A DNA stretch of 36,487 nucleotides from Amylibacter sp. (lineage in GTDB: Bacteria; Pseudomonadota; Alphaproteobacteria; Rhodobacterales; Rhodobacteraceae). Position 1 is the stretch's first letter; the number at the start of each line of letters is the position of its first letter. Both the position numbers and the translations under genes were made by a program. The notes beneath the pieces are model-generated. The model did not search any database and was not told where the DNA came from. It saw only the letters and a list, made by a program, of their open reading frames with translations. Below are positions 14,023-21,750 of this stretch, piece after piece. The DNA is taken from positions 1-36,487 of the forward strand of contig JAESRV010000005.1 of assembly GCA_016764475.1 (NCBI GenBank), read 5' to 3'.

Positions 14023-15207
14023 ATGTCAGATGATACCCGCAAAAAGGCCGGAACAACGCTTAAAGAAGTTGAAAAAGTAACCGCTGCGGTTTTACCCGAA
14101 CCCAAGGGTGAATTGATTGTTGTGTCTGAGGTGAAGCCGGATCAGAAAAAAGTCATCAAATCGCGTATGGCTGAAATTGACATCGGCAACACCCAGTCGA
14201 TCATCGAATTTGGCTCGAAAGCCCAAGCGGAATTGCAGCTTATCAGCCGGGAAATGTTGGCCGGCGTGCGTAACAAAGATGTAGGCCCTGCGGGCGACAG
14301 TCTGCGTGACATGGTCAGTTCCATTCGCGGGTTTTCGGTGGATGAGCTGAACCCGAACCGCCGACGCAGTTGGTGGGAACGCCTGAGGGGCAAAGCCACA
14401 CCTGTGGCAAAATTCATGGCACGCTATGAAACTGTGCAAGGCCAGATTGACAAGATCACCGATGATCTACTGGATCATGAACATATTTTGCTGAAAGACA
14501 TCAAATCACTGGATAAGCTATACGGTAAAACGCTGGCTTTTTATGATGAGCTGGCAATCTATATCGCGGCTGGCGAAGAGAAGATCAAAGAGCTGGATGC
14601 GAAAACCATCCCCGCCAAGGAAAAACAGGTGGCCAATGCGCCCAAAGACAAAGGTGTGATCAAAGCGCAGGAACTGCGCGATCTGCGATCAGCGCGTGAC
14701 GATCTGGAACGCCGGGTGCATGATTTGAAACTGACACGCCAAGTGACCATGCAATCTTTGCCCTCTATCCGCTTGGTGCAGGAAAACGATAAATCCCTTG
14801 TGACCAAGATCAACTCAACGCTGGTCAATACCGTGCCACTTTGGGAAACCCAGTTGGCGCAAGCTGTGACCATTCACCGGTCCCGTGAAGCCGCCATAGT
14901 GGTGAAAGAAGCTAATGATCTGACCAATGAATTGCTGGAAAGCAATGCCGAAAACCTGCAAGTAGCCAACCGCGAGGTGCGCAAGCAGATGGAACGTTCG
15001 GTGTTTGATATTGATAGTATCCGCAAAGCCAATGAATATCTGATCGCCACCATTGAAGAAAGTCTGGTGATTGCCGATGAAGGTAAAGCCCGACGTGCGG
15101 ATGCGGAAAAAGAGCTGGAGGTTCTGGAAGGTAAGTTGAAAGAAACTTTATCAGCGGCAAAAGCACCCAAAAAGACCACGCCGAAACCCAAAGCCGCGAA
15201 TGGTTGA
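14023..15207 (+). CDS. TelA-like toxic anion resistance family protein
   Basis: A 394-aa TelA family protein (PF05816). Members are associated with tellurite and colicin resistance and with cell-envelope stress, but their mechanism is unclear. It is almost wholly helical: IDIGNTQSIIEFGSKAQAELQLISREML at about 50-77, FMARYETVQGQIDKITDDLL, then PLWETQLAQAVTIHRSREAAIVV and a coiled-coil C-terminus ending in a K/P-rich tail. No membrane segment or signal peptide, so it is cytoplasmic. It follows XpaC by 10 bp, the classical pairing. A hairpin 13 bp after the stop may lower read-through into the DUF2927 gene. Confidence 0.88.
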   Translation: MSDDTRKKAGTTLKEVEKVTAAVLPEPKGELIVVSEVKPDQKKVIKSRMAEIDIGNTQSIIEFGSKAQAELQLISREMLAGVRNKDVGPAGDSLRDMVSSIRGFSVDELNPNRRRSWWERLRGKATPVAKFMARYETVQGQIDKITDDLLDHEHILLKDIKSLDKLYGKTLAFYDELAIYIAAGEEKIKELDAKTIPAKEKQVANAPKDKGVIKAQELRDLRSARDDLERRVHDLKLTRQVTMQSLPSIRLVQENDKSLVTKINSTLVNTVPLWETQLAQAVTIHRSREAAIVVKEANDLTNELLESNAENLQVANREVRKQMERSVFDIDSIRKANEYLIATIEESLVIADEGKARRADAEKELEVLEGKLKETLSAAKAPKKTTPKPKAANG

Positions 15208-15220
15208 AAATAGCACAAAT

Positions 15221-15244
15221 GGAACGCGGCCCTTGCGGCGTTCC
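15221..15244 (+). terminator. Hairpin after telA, possible partial terminator
   Basis: GGAACGC pairs with GCGTTCC (15221-15227 and 15238-15244) around a 10-base loop. TAAATTGCTTTC follows, too poor in T for a strong terminator, so attenuation or mRNA stabilisation between telA and the next gene is as likely as full stop. Confidence 0.45.
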
Positions 15245-15268
15245 TAAATTGCTTTCATAGTCACCCCC

Positions 15269-16198
15269 ATGCGTTTCATAACCCTCATTACCAGCATATT
15301 TATCGGGCTTTCCGCCTGCACCCCTTTGCCTGGGCTGACCAAGCAGCAACCAAGACCCAAAAATCTTACCTCGCCCGGCCCTTCGGTGGAAAGCCAGAAA
15401 GTGGCCAACTATTACGCCAGCGTGCAGGCCCGCTTGCGCGCGCGTGGGCGGTTGCGTCAGGAACTTTCCCCAAGTGATGCGCGTTTTACAACACAAGATC
15501 TGATCACAAACTTTGAACGCGTGGCCCTGTTTGACGAATATTCCGAACGCGGCGGCAAATTCATTGAGCGCCAAACCCCCAGCAGTTTGCGCCGTTGGGA
15601 ACGCCCGGTGCGCATTGCTTTGCATTTCGGCCCGTCCACCAGTAAAGAACAGCGCGCGGCAGACACCGCCTATGTGCGCAACTTTGCCACCCGCCTGGCG
15701 CGGCTTTCCGGCCTTGATATCCAGTTGACGGATGCAAAACGGGCTAACTTTTCACTGCTGTTTTTGAATAAAGATGAACAACGAGATTACATATCCGAGC
15801 TGGTTGGGCAGGTGAAGTATCTGATACCGAAAATTTCCAACGAGATTAAAAATAGCCCACGGGGTATATTTTGTGTGGCTTATGCCGTGTCTGACAGCAA
15901 TTCCCTAGCCGGTTACAAAGGGGTGATTATTCTGATCAAAGGCGAACATCGCGGATTGATGCGTGAATCGTGTATTCATGAAGAAATGACCCAAGCTTTG
16001 GGTCTGGCAAACGACAGCCCCGATGCGCGGCCTTCCATTTTCAATGATGACGAAGAATTTGCCCTGCTGACACGCCATGACGAGCTGTTGTTGAAAATGC
16101 TTTATGACCCACGCTTAAAAATCGGGATGACGATAAAAGAGGCACATCCAATCGTGCAACAGATCGCACAAGAGTTAATGGCCCTAGGGCGCAGCTAA
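15269..16198 (+). CDS. DUF2927 lipoprotein
   Basis: A 309-aa protein with a lipoprotein signal peptide: hydrophobic residues 5-14, then the lipobox LSAC with the modified cysteine at residue 17. The mature part matches DUF2927 as I know it from alphaproteobacteria: PVRIALHFGPS near residue 110, a middle region with IFCVAYAVSDS, and SCIHEEMTQALGLANDS near 240. The HEEMTQ stretch suggests a possible metal-binding or protease-like site, but catalysis has not been shown to my knowledge. It sits between telA and the SPFH gene on the same strand, supporting an envelope role. Confidence 0.82.
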   Translation: MRFITLITSIFIGLSACTPLPGLTKQQPRPKNLTSPGPSVESQKVANYYASVQARLRARGRLRQELSPSDARFTTQDLITNFERVALFDEYSERGGKFIERQTPSSLRRWERPVRIALHFGPSTSKEQRAADTAYVRNFATRLARLSGLDIQLTDAKRANFSLLFLNKDEQRDYISELVGQVKYLIPKISNEIKNSPRGIFCVAYAVSDSNSLAGYKGVIILIKGEHRGLMRESCIHEEMTQALGLANDSPDARPSIFNDDEEFALLTRHDELLLKMLYDPRLKIGMTIKEAHPIVQQIAQELMALGRS

Positions 16199-16213
16199 AA
16201 CAGGAGATTTACC

Positions 16214-17323
16214 ATGGGTATTCTGGATTTTATAACCGGCGAATTTATTGACGTTATCCACTGGACGGATGACACCGATGACACATTGGTCTGGCGTTTT
16301 GAACGTGAGGGGCATGAAATCAAGTACGGCGCCAAACTGACCGTGCGCGAAGGCCAAGCTGCCGTTTTGATCCATGAAGGTCAGTTGGCGGATGTGTTCA
16401 CGCCCGGGCTTTATATGCTTGAAACCAACAACATGCCGATCCTGACCACGTTGCAACACTGGGATCACGGCTTTGAAAGCCCGTTCAAGTCGGAAGTTTA
16501 TTTCGTTAACACCACCCGCTTTCAGGATCTGAAATGGGGCACGAAAAACCCCGTGATCGTGCGCGACCCCGAGTTTGGCCCCTTGCGCATTCGCGCTTAT
16601 GGTACCTATGAGGTCAAGGTCTCTGATCCTGCCCTGTTCCTGACCGAGATTGTGGGTACTGACGGCGAGTTTACCATGGATGAAATATCTTATGCGATCC
16701 GCAACATCATCGTATCGCGGTTTTCTGCCGCCGTGGCTGCAAGTGGCATTCCTATCTTGGATATGGCCGCTAACACGTTTGATCTGGGCAAATTGCTGGC
16801 TACACGGATTGCGCCCGAGGTTGCTGAATTCGGGCTGGAACTGCCGAAACTTTATATCGAGAACATCTCTATGCCGCCCGCCGTTGAGGCGGCGTTGGAT
16901 AAGCGCACCTCAATCGGGATTGTCGGGGATTTGAACAGCTACACGCAATATGCCGCCGCCGAAGCAATGTCGGATGCCGCCAAAAACCCAAGCGGTGGCA
17001 TGGGGGCAGGGCTTGGTATGGGCATGGGCATCGCAATGGCCGCAAGCGGCCCTTGGGGGCCGCGCCCGACCGTTGCCGCAAGCGTAGCGCCGCAAATGCC
17101 GCCACCGCCGCCGCCTGTGGAACGGGTTTGGCATATAGCGGATCAGGGTAAAACCACAGGGCCGTTTTCTAAGGCCCATTTGGGCCGTATGGCGGCAGAC
17201 GGCAGCTTGCAACGCGGTACATATGTTTGGTCAGTCGGGCTGGACGGATGGCAAACGGCGGGCGATATTAATGAGCTGGCACAGCTGTTCACCATCGCGC
17301 CACCCCCCTTGCCAAAAGGTTAA
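16214..17323 (+). CDS. SPFH-domain protein with C-terminal GYF_2 domain (YdjI-like)
   Basis: A 369-aa protein. Residues about 25-240 are an SPFH/virion-core (band 7-like) domain, with GAKLTVREGQAAVLIHEGQLADVFTPGLY as its typical opening. Residues 255-290 are a Gly/Met/Ala-rich linker and 296-301 a run of six prolines. Residues 305-355 form a GYF_2 domain (VWHIADQGKTTGPFSKAHLGRMAADG), which binds proline-rich peptides. The C-terminus is again proline-rich, so self-association is possible. Homologues of B. subtilis YdjI belong to an envelope-stress operon with PspA and the zinc-ribbon protein YdjG. It is followed six bases later by a double zinc-ribbon gene. Confidence 0.87.
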   Translation: MGILDFITGEFIDVIHWTDDTDDTLVWRFEREGHEIKYGAKLTVREGQAAVLIHEGQLADVFTPGLYMLETNNMPILTTLQHWDHGFESPFKSEVYFVNTTRFQDLKWGTKNPVIVRDPEFGPLRIRAYGTYEVKVSDPALFLTEIVGTDGEFTMDEISYAIRNIIVSRFSAAVAASGIPILDMAANTFDLGKLLATRIAPEVAEFGLELPKLYIENISMPPAVEAALDKRTSIGIVGDLNSYTQYAAAEAMSDAAKNPSGGMGAGLGMGMGIAMAASGPWGPRPTVAASVAPQMPPPPPPVERVWHIADQGKTTGPFSKAHLGRMAADGSLQRGTYVWSVGLDGWQTAGDINELAQLFTIAPPPLPKG

Positions 17324-17329
17324 TGCAAT

Positions 17330-18439
17330 ATGGCCGATACGGTCGAAGAACATAAATTTCCCTGCGATACCTGCGGCTCTGACCTGCGTTACAGCCCGGG
17401 CGAAACCCATTTGGAATGCGATCATTGCGGGGCGATAAAAGAGATCACCCATCAGGGCGGTTGGCGCGGGCAATCCATTCGTGAAATGGATTTTCGCAAG
17501 GCGGTAAAAGACCAACTGGCAGAGTTTGATATGGAAGAACTGCGCACGGTTTCTTGTGAAAACTGCGGCGCACATGTGACGTTTGAACCCAACACCCACG
17601 CCGCTGAATGCCCGTTTTGTGCCACCCCTGTGGTCACGGATACAGGGCTTGATCGCCAGATCAAACCCAAAGCTTTGCTGCCCTTTGGTCTGTCGGAACG
17701 GGATGCGCGTAAAAATATGACAGACTGGTTGGGAAAACTTTGGTTTGCCCCAAATGGTCTACAGAATTACGCCCGTAAGGGGCGAAAAATGCAGGGTATT
17801 TATGTGCCTTACTGGACGTATGATGCCGAAACAAAATCCACCTATTCGGGGGAACGCGGCACGATTTATTATGTCACCAAACGGGTCAGCGTCATGGTCA
17901 ACGGCAAACGTCAAACCCAAACCCGCCAAGTGCCAAAAACACGTTGGCGGTCCGCACGGGGCCGTGTGGCGCGGTTTTTTGATGATGTACTGGTCTTGGC
18001 TTCTAAAAGCCTGCCCAAGAAATACACCGATGCGCTGGCCCCTTGGGATCTGTCCGAAATGGAACCTTATCGCCCCGAGTATCTGGCAGGGTTTCGCGCC
18101 GAAAGCTACACCGTGGCACTGGATGAGGGCTATGATGAGGCCCGCGATTATATGAACCGTATGATCGTGCGTGATGTGAAATTCGACATCGGCGGGGATC
18201 GTCAGCGCATTCATACGCTGGATACGGATGTGGGTCTGCTTACTTTCAAACACATCCTGCTGCCGGTCTGGCTGGCCGCTTATAAATACCGTGGTAAAAC
18301 ATATCGTTTCGTGGTCAATGGGCGCACGGGTAAAGTGCAAGGTGCGCGGCCCTATTCGGTCTGGAAGATCAGCTTTGCGGTAATTGCGGGTGCCCTTGCC
18401 ATGGCCGCGATTGGCTATATCATCGCCCAGAACCAATAG
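17330..18439 (+). CDS. Double zinc-ribbon, single-pass membrane protein (YdjG-like)
   Basis: A 369-aa protein with two N-terminal zinc ribbons: C12/C15/C30/C33 and C76/C79/C94/C97, each CxxC...CxxC. A middle region of about 240 residues (AWYAPNGLQ-like FAPNGLQNYARKG, then YVPYWTYDAETKSTYSGERG) is shared with related roseobacter proteins, often mislabelled as primosomal or helicase proteins; no helicase motif is present. One membrane segment lies at about 346-365, close to the C-terminus, so the ribbons probably face the cytoplasm. Adjacent to the SPFH gene, matching the B. subtilis ydjG/ydjI pairing. Confidence 0.82.
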   Translation: MADTVEEHKFPCDTCGSDLRYSPGETHLECDHCGAIKEITHQGGWRGQSIREMDFRKAVKDQLAEFDMEELRTVSCENCGAHVTFEPNTHAAECPFCATPVVTDTGLDRQIKPKALLPFGLSERDARKNMTDWLGKLWFAPNGLQNYARKGRKMQGIYVPYWTYDAETKSTYSGERGTIYYVTKRVSVMVNGKRQTQTRQVPKTRWRSARGRVARFFDDVLVLASKSLPKKYTDALAPWDLSEMEPYRPEYLAGFRAESYTVALDEGYDEARDYMNRMIVRDVKFDIGGDRQRIHTLDTDVGLLTFKHILLPVWLAAYKYRGKTYRFVVNGRTGKVQGARPYSVWKISFAVIAGALAMAAIGYIIAQNQ

Positions 18440-18452
18440 GATAAACCGCCCC

Positions 18453-19199
18453 ATGTTCCCGATCCGCGATCACAACCCATCCGGCCGCCGCCCTTATGTG
18501 ACTTGGGGGCTGATTGCGACCAATATAGTTGTTTTTGTGATGTATTTTCCGATTATGGGCAACGATGCCGCCCTGGCATCCTTGTGGAATAATTGGGCTA
18601 TGGTGCCTGCACGGATCAGTGCGGGGATGGATTATCACACGGCTTTTACATCATTGTTCTTACATGCGGGCTTGATGCATTTAGGCGGTAACATGCTGTT
18701 TTTATGGATATTTGGCGACAATGTAGAAGATGCTATGGGGCATGTGCCGTTCTTGCTGTTTTATTTGGCAAGCGGGTTTGGTGCTGATTTTTTTCATATC
18801 CTGTCTGCCCCCAATTCGGGCATACCCACCGTGGGGGCGTCAGGTGCTATTGCGGGTGTATTAGGGGCATATTTACTGCTTTACCCCAAGGCCAAGGTGG
18901 ATGTGGTTCTGATTTTTATCATCTTTTTTAAAACCTTCAAATGGCCCGCGTGGATTGTTTTGGGCGCATGGATGGTGATGCAGATATTCGGCGGTGTGGG
19001 CACATCTGCCGCAAGCGGCGGTGTTGCCTATTGGGCCCATATTGGCGGCTTTATCACCGGGATGGCTTTGACGGTGCCAGTATGGCTGCGCTTGGGCGGG
19101 CAGGGGTTCTGGCGTAAAAACGATTTTCACCCACCCCATGCGCCCAGGTTTGAGACCAGCACAACATCCATCCCGACAGTTAGAAGGCGACTACCATGA
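18453..19199 (+). CDS. Rhomboid family intramembrane serine protease
   Basis: A 248-aa polytopic membrane protease that cleaves substrates within or beside the membrane. Family motifs: FPIRDHNPSGRRP at the N-terminus, HAGLMHLGGNM (H71, H76, N80), the catalytic GASG with Ser130, and His196 in YWAHIGGF. The serine/histidine dyad and oxyanion Asn are intact. The frame opens at 18384, but relatives start at MFPIRDH; the ATG at 18453 lies 13 bp after the zinc-ribbon stop. Its end overlaps the GFA ATG (ATGA). Membership of the cluster suggests it may process one of its membrane proteins, which is inference. Confidence 0.92.
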   Translation: MFPIRDHNPSGRRPYVTWGLIATNIVVFVMYFPIMGNDAALASLWNNWAMVPARISAGMDYHTAFTSLFLHAGLMHLGGNMLFLWIFGDNVEDAMGHVPFLLFYLASGFGADFFHILSAPNSGIPTVGASGAIAGVLGAYLLLYPKAKVDVVLIFIIFFKTFKWPAWIVLGAWMVMQIFGGVGTSAASGGVAYWAHIGGFITGMALTVPVWLRLGGQGFWRKNDFHPPHAPRFETSTTSIPTVRRRLP

Positions 19200-19579
19200 A
19201 TGACTGGACAAAACTGACCTGCCATTGTGGCGCGGTTGAATTGCGTGTGAAACTGGCAGACGGGTTGAACTCCGCGCGACGGTGCAACTGTTCATTTTGT
19301 CGCCGTCGCGGGGCAATCGCGGCAACAGCTGCCTACCCTGACGGGGTTGAGATTGTAAAAGGCGCAGATAAAATCACGCTTTATCAGTGGGGTACAAAAA
19401 CTGCCGAGCATTACTTTTGTTCTGTTTGCGGCAACTACACCCACCACCGCAGACGATCAAACCCCAACCAATACGGTGTTAGCGTTGGCGCGTTGGAAGG
19501 TGTTGATCCGGCCCAATTAGACGATGTAATCTGGGAAGACGGGGTAAACCACCCCAGTGACCGCAAAAAACCATCTTAA
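19196..19579 (+). CDS. GFA / CENP-V family zinc protein
   Basis: A 127-aa member of the glutathione-dependent formaldehyde-activating (Gfa/CENP-V) family. Zinc-binding cysteines appear as CHCGAVEL near residue 10, CNCSFCRRRG near 33 and CSVCGNYTHH near 80. Only some members act on S-hydroxymethylglutathione; without other formaldehyde genes here the real role is unknown. Its ATG overlaps the rhomboid stop (ATGA), so it is the last gene of the plus-strand run. It ends four bases inside the tail of the oppositely oriented 99-aa gene. Confidence 0.88.
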   Translation: MNDWTKLTCHCGAVELRVKLADGLNSARRCNCSFCRRRGAIAATAAYPDGVEIVKGADKITLYQWGTKTAEHYFCSVCGNYTHHRRRSNPNQYGVSVGALEGVDPAQLDDVIWEDGVNHPSDRKKPS

Positions 19580-19875
19580 CCATCAAACGGATCCAGCCTT
19601 TTGCGGGCTTTGGTGCTGTTGACAGGCAGGTAATTCACCTGCCCCTCTTCATCGGTCATCGGGATCAACTGATCCAGCGCATCTTTATCTTTCAATGCGA
19701 TAACAACCGCGCGCGCGCCAGCAGATGAAAACATCTTTTTCTCAGCCTCAGAAAACACAATCTGCAGCCCCATATCATTGGCAAAGCGCACAATCGCACC
19801 GTGCTTTTCCTTGAGCACCTCAATCGGTGCTCTTAAACGATAAGCCACGTCTGCGGGCATGATAATCGCAACCAT
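19576..19875 (-). CDS. Hypothetical protein, 99 aa
   Basis: Not recognised. The protein is soluble and mixed alpha/beta in appearance: MVAIIMPADVAYRLRAPIEV opens it, followed by a helix (LKEKHGAIVRFANDMG), then FSEAEKKMFSSAGARAVVIALKDKDALDQLIP. It has no cysteine and no membrane segment. It stands alone between the convergent GFA gene and the divergent Hint gene. A start at ATG 19875 and sensible codon use support coding. No known motif allows a function. Confidence 0.65.
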   Translation of the reverse strand: MVAIIMPADVAYRLRAPIEVLKEKHGAIVRFANDMGLQIVFSEAEKKMFSSAGARAVVIALKDKDALDQLIPMTDEEGQVNYLPVNSTKARKRLDPFDG

Positions 19876-20052
19876 AATTACACCCTAACTTCCTTACAAA
19901 GACACATTAAAACCATAATGAATCATAAATCCGCCTTATAAATATTTTACCGTATCTAAGTTGTATTTTAGTTACTTCAATCCCATCGGTAGCTATGATG
20001 TAACCGAATTTTGAGATGGCTGAGTGATAAGCAATATATTTAGTGAGGAAAC

Positions 20053-21147
20053 ATGGCTCTTATCCTGGATTGGGACAACATTGGCAGTTCAAACGGATCG
20101 ACCACCGTCACAAACGGTACCGATAGTGTTAATGTGACCATAAGTACGCCGGGCAGCCCGTTTTATAACGCTTTTGGCGGCGGGGCTATTTGGGGTTCCA
20201 ATATCAGCACACCGCAAACCTCTACCCTTACATTTGACACGCCTGTCAAAAATGTGACCTTTGAAATTTATGATCTTGATGCCAATGGTACCGCATGGTC
20301 CGACAGCGTGACAATCAATGCGATTGATAAAGACGGCAACCCTGTCAGCATTTCGTTTTCCGATCTGGAAGCTTACCATATACAAACAGGTAACACGGTT
20401 TCGGCCACCGGCAACAGTGGCACGAGTATTGATACATCAGGTGCGCCCGACAGTATTACCGTGACCATACCCGGCCCGCTTACCCAAATTCAGGTAATGT
20501 ATGATAACGGCCCAACCGCCACCTCTTCAGGGGCGTTCGGCTGGGGGGCTACCACGTTTGATGTGGTTTGTTTTACCAAAGACGTGTTGATTACCACGCC
20601 ATCAGGGGATCGCCTGGTTCAGGGTTTAGCGGTTGGCGATCTGGTATTAACCCGTGATCACGGGCTTCAGGCCATTCGCTGGATCGGGCATAAAAGCCTG
20701 ACGGGGGCACGGCTTTATGCCAGCCCGAACCTGCGCCCGGTCACGATTAAAAAAGATACCTATGGTGCAGGCATTCCGGCACAGGACTTAAGCGTGTCAC
20801 CACAGCACCGCATTCTAATAAAAAACAGTGATACTGTGCTGATGTTCAATCAGTCAGAAGTTCTGGCACCGGCAAAAGGTCTGGTCAATGACACTGATAT
20901 ATTTGTGAATGACACAGTCACCTCGGTAGAGTATTATCACATCATGTTTGATCACCACGAGGTGATCTATTCAAATGGCATGCCGACCGAAAGCTTCCAA
21001 CCCAGTGACCGCTCGCTTCTGGCTTTCGACCAAGATATCCGCAATGAGCTTTTCACACTATTCCCGGAACTGAAAGAAAACGCACATGCTGCCAATACAC
21101 CTGCGCGTCACAGTTTGAATGTGCAGGAAACCCGCCTGATAGCGTGA
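20053..21147 (+). CDS. Hint (Hedgehog/intein) domain protein
   Basis: A 364-aa protein with a beta-rich, Gly/Thr/Ser/Asn-rich N-terminal half (1-165) and a Hint_2 domain from Cys173 (CFTKDVLITTPSGDRLVQGLAVGDLV) through SPQHRIL near residue 255 to about 330. Hint domains perform N-to-S acyl shift at the first cysteine, allowing self-cleavage; in roseobacters they occur in many secreted or surface proteins of unknown role. No Sec signal is visible, so export through a type I system is possible but not shown. GAGGAAAC precedes the ATG. It stands alone, with a 177-bp AT-rich gap upstream. Confidence 0.87.
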   Translation: MALILDWDNIGSSNGSTTVTNGTDSVNVTISTPGSPFYNAFGGGAIWGSNISTPQTSTLTFDTPVKNVTFEIYDLDANGTAWSDSVTINAIDKDGNPVSISFSDLEAYHIQTGNTVSATGNSGTSIDTSGAPDSITVTIPGPLTQIQVMYDNGPTATSSGAFGWGATTFDVVCFTKDVLITTPSGDRLVQGLAVGDLVLTRDHGLQAIRWIGHKSLTGARLYASPNLRPVTIKKDTYGAGIPAQDLSVSPQHRILIKNSDTVLMFNQSEVLAPAKGLVNDTDIFVNDTVTSVEYYHIMFDHHEVIYSNGMPTESFQPSDRSLLAFDQDIRNELFTLFPELKENAHAANTPARHSLNVQETRLIA

Positions 21148-21247
21148 TCCACAGACTGTAACAATTCATCAACCCGATTTGAAAAGATGTGCCGCCAGTG
21201 GTGGGTTTGTTATGCTATGATCCCCTGAGCAGCATAAGGATTGACCG

Positions 21248-21727
21248 ATGATTACCAAACGAAAGTTCCTGATACGAGGTGGCTTATTTATAGCCGTTGC
21301 AGGGGGCGGTATCGCCTATAAAACGCTGGTGCCAAAAACATATGCAGCGCAAACCACCTATACAGTTGACGGTGTAGCCATCGGCGGCACAGACCCTGTG
21401 GCCTATTTTACAAAGGCAAAACCCGTTGCGGGTTTTGACACATATGCGGCGGATTGGCATGGCGCGGTTTGGCATTTTGCCACAGCCGAAAACCGTGATA
21501 CCTTTGCCGCCGCACCAGAAAAATACGCCCCGCAATACGGTGGATTTTGCGCGTGGGCAGTGGCCGCACGCAAAAAACTATATTCAACACAACCCCAAAA
21601 CTGGACGATTGAAAACGGTAAGCTGTATCTGAATTACAATGATAATATTCAGGCAAAATGGGAGCAGAATAAACAGGGGTTTATTGCGGATGGTGACCGT
21701 TTCTGGCCGGGGTTAAGTCAGACGTGA
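21248..21727 (+). CDS. YHS domain-containing exported protein
   Basis: A 159-aa protein with a signal peptide: KRKFLIRGG, hydrophobic LFIAVAGGGIAY, then a cleavage region near TYAAQT (about residue 34). The mature domain is the YHS type (GGTDPVAYFTKAKPVAGFDTYAADWHGAVWHFATAENRDTFAAAPEKYAPQYGGFCAWAVA), associated with metal binding and copper-handling proteins. A second motif, NWTIENGKLYLNYN, is usual in the exported subfamily. Probably periplasmic. It converges on aspS with a 23-bp gap and no clear terminator between them. Confidence 0.87.
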   Translation: MITKRKFLIRGGLFIAVAGGGIAYKTLVPKTYAAQTTYTVDGVAIGGTDPVAYFTKAKPVAGFDTYAADWHGAVWHFATAENRDTFAAAPEKYAPQYGGFCAWAVAARKKLYSTQPQNWTIENGKLYLNYNDNIQAKWEQNKQGFIADGDRFWPGLSQT

Positions 21728-21750
21728 AACCCGCACCCACCCAACGCTGA

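Noticed and set aside
17330-18439. Primosomal protein or helicase
   Set aside because: Such labels occur for relatives, but no Walker or helicase motif is present; only zinc ribbons and one membrane helix are seen.
17759-18454. 231-codon antisense frame in the zinc-ribbon gene
   Set aside because: Overlaps a well supported gene throughout; no motif.
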